Source: Coemansia sp. RSA 1200
Taxonomy: Eukaryota > Kickxellomycota > Kickxellomycetes > Kickxellales > Kickxellaceae
Length of the DNA stretch: 64,000 bases
Direction of reading: 5' to 3'
Assembly: GCA_027578915.1 (NCBI GenBank)
Contig: JANBTT010000007.1
Span: forward strand, 1 to 64,000
Part shown: piece by piece, positions 63,910 through 64,000 of the stretch
How the letters are laid out: every line of letters begins with the position of its first letter
How positions within the stretch are numbered: position 1 is the first letter of the stretch
Made by a program: the position numbers and the translations under genes
Notes under the pieces: model-generated
Told to the model about the DNA's origin: nothing
The model's input: the letters and a program-made list of their open reading frames with translations, nothing else
The model's database searches: none

Positions 63910-64000
63910 CTATCATTGTTTATTATCTCCGATTATAAGTCCCAAAGAGAAAAGAGAAACGCATTTCCTGTACCAGATACCAGCAGCGGATAATATAAAG

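Noticed and set aside
1..64000. CRISPR array, bacterial operons, riboswitches
   Set aside because: The window is eukaryotic; no spaced direct repeats or prokaryotic gene clusters were seen.

Overview
The window is nuclear DNA of a filamentous or zygosporic fungus, most likely an early-diverging lineage of the Kickxellomycotina type (Coemansia/Linderina-like). The reasons are these. Core genes are fungal: NoxR, Atg17, Spc25, Exo84, a plasma-membrane H+-ATPase and GPI-anchored wall proteins. Most genes have no intron or a few short ones. The H+-ATPase reads like the plant/protist branch rather than the Dikarya PMA1 branch. A PF09820 AAA-like ATPase and a divergent F-box/LRR-like protein resemble families I associate with that group. 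The placement is inference; no marker gene here settles it.

Layout. 0-4 kb: a partial AAA-like ATPase (-) next to a decayed non-LTR retrotransposon tail with an RNase H domain (-). 4-8 kb: RIC8 (+) and CDC37 (-), convergent. 9.7-16.2 kb: a 2153-residue intronless gene joining four Tudor/chromo-barrel-like repeats, an AT-hook, two ZZ-like fingers, an extended PHD finger and a GATA-like finger to a prokaryotic-type N4/N6 DNA methyltransferase. This is the most remarkable item in the window. 16.3-17.3 kb: SPC25 (-). 17.3-23.9 kb: an AT-rich gene-poor stretch leading into the H+-ATPase gene (23.9-27.8 kb). 28-47 kb: dense housekeeping genes: ATG17, epsin, AIM24, EXO84, PPE1, a CLC anion transporter and SMC3. 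47-49 kb: two small GPI-type wall proteins. 49-51 kb: a small membrane ORF and a decayed second copy. 51-54.4 kb: tandem MFS monocarboxylate-type transporters, one with a premature stop. 55-57 kb: F-box-like protein. 57-60.4 kb: NoxR with four exons. 61-64 kb: a divergent tyrosine phosphatase and a JMJD4-type oxygenase.

There are no operons. Genes pair convergently (RIC8/CDC37, methyltransferase/SPC25, epsin/AIM24, EXO84/PPE1) or divergently over 340-440 bp shared promoters (AIM24/EXO84, PPE1/CLC, PTP/JMJD4). Exon joins for SMC3, ATG17, epsin, the H+-ATPase and NoxR were worked out by hand from splice signals, frame and family alignment. SMC3 and ATG17 each use a GC-AG intron. A cluster of MluI cell-cycle boxes sits upstream of SMC3.
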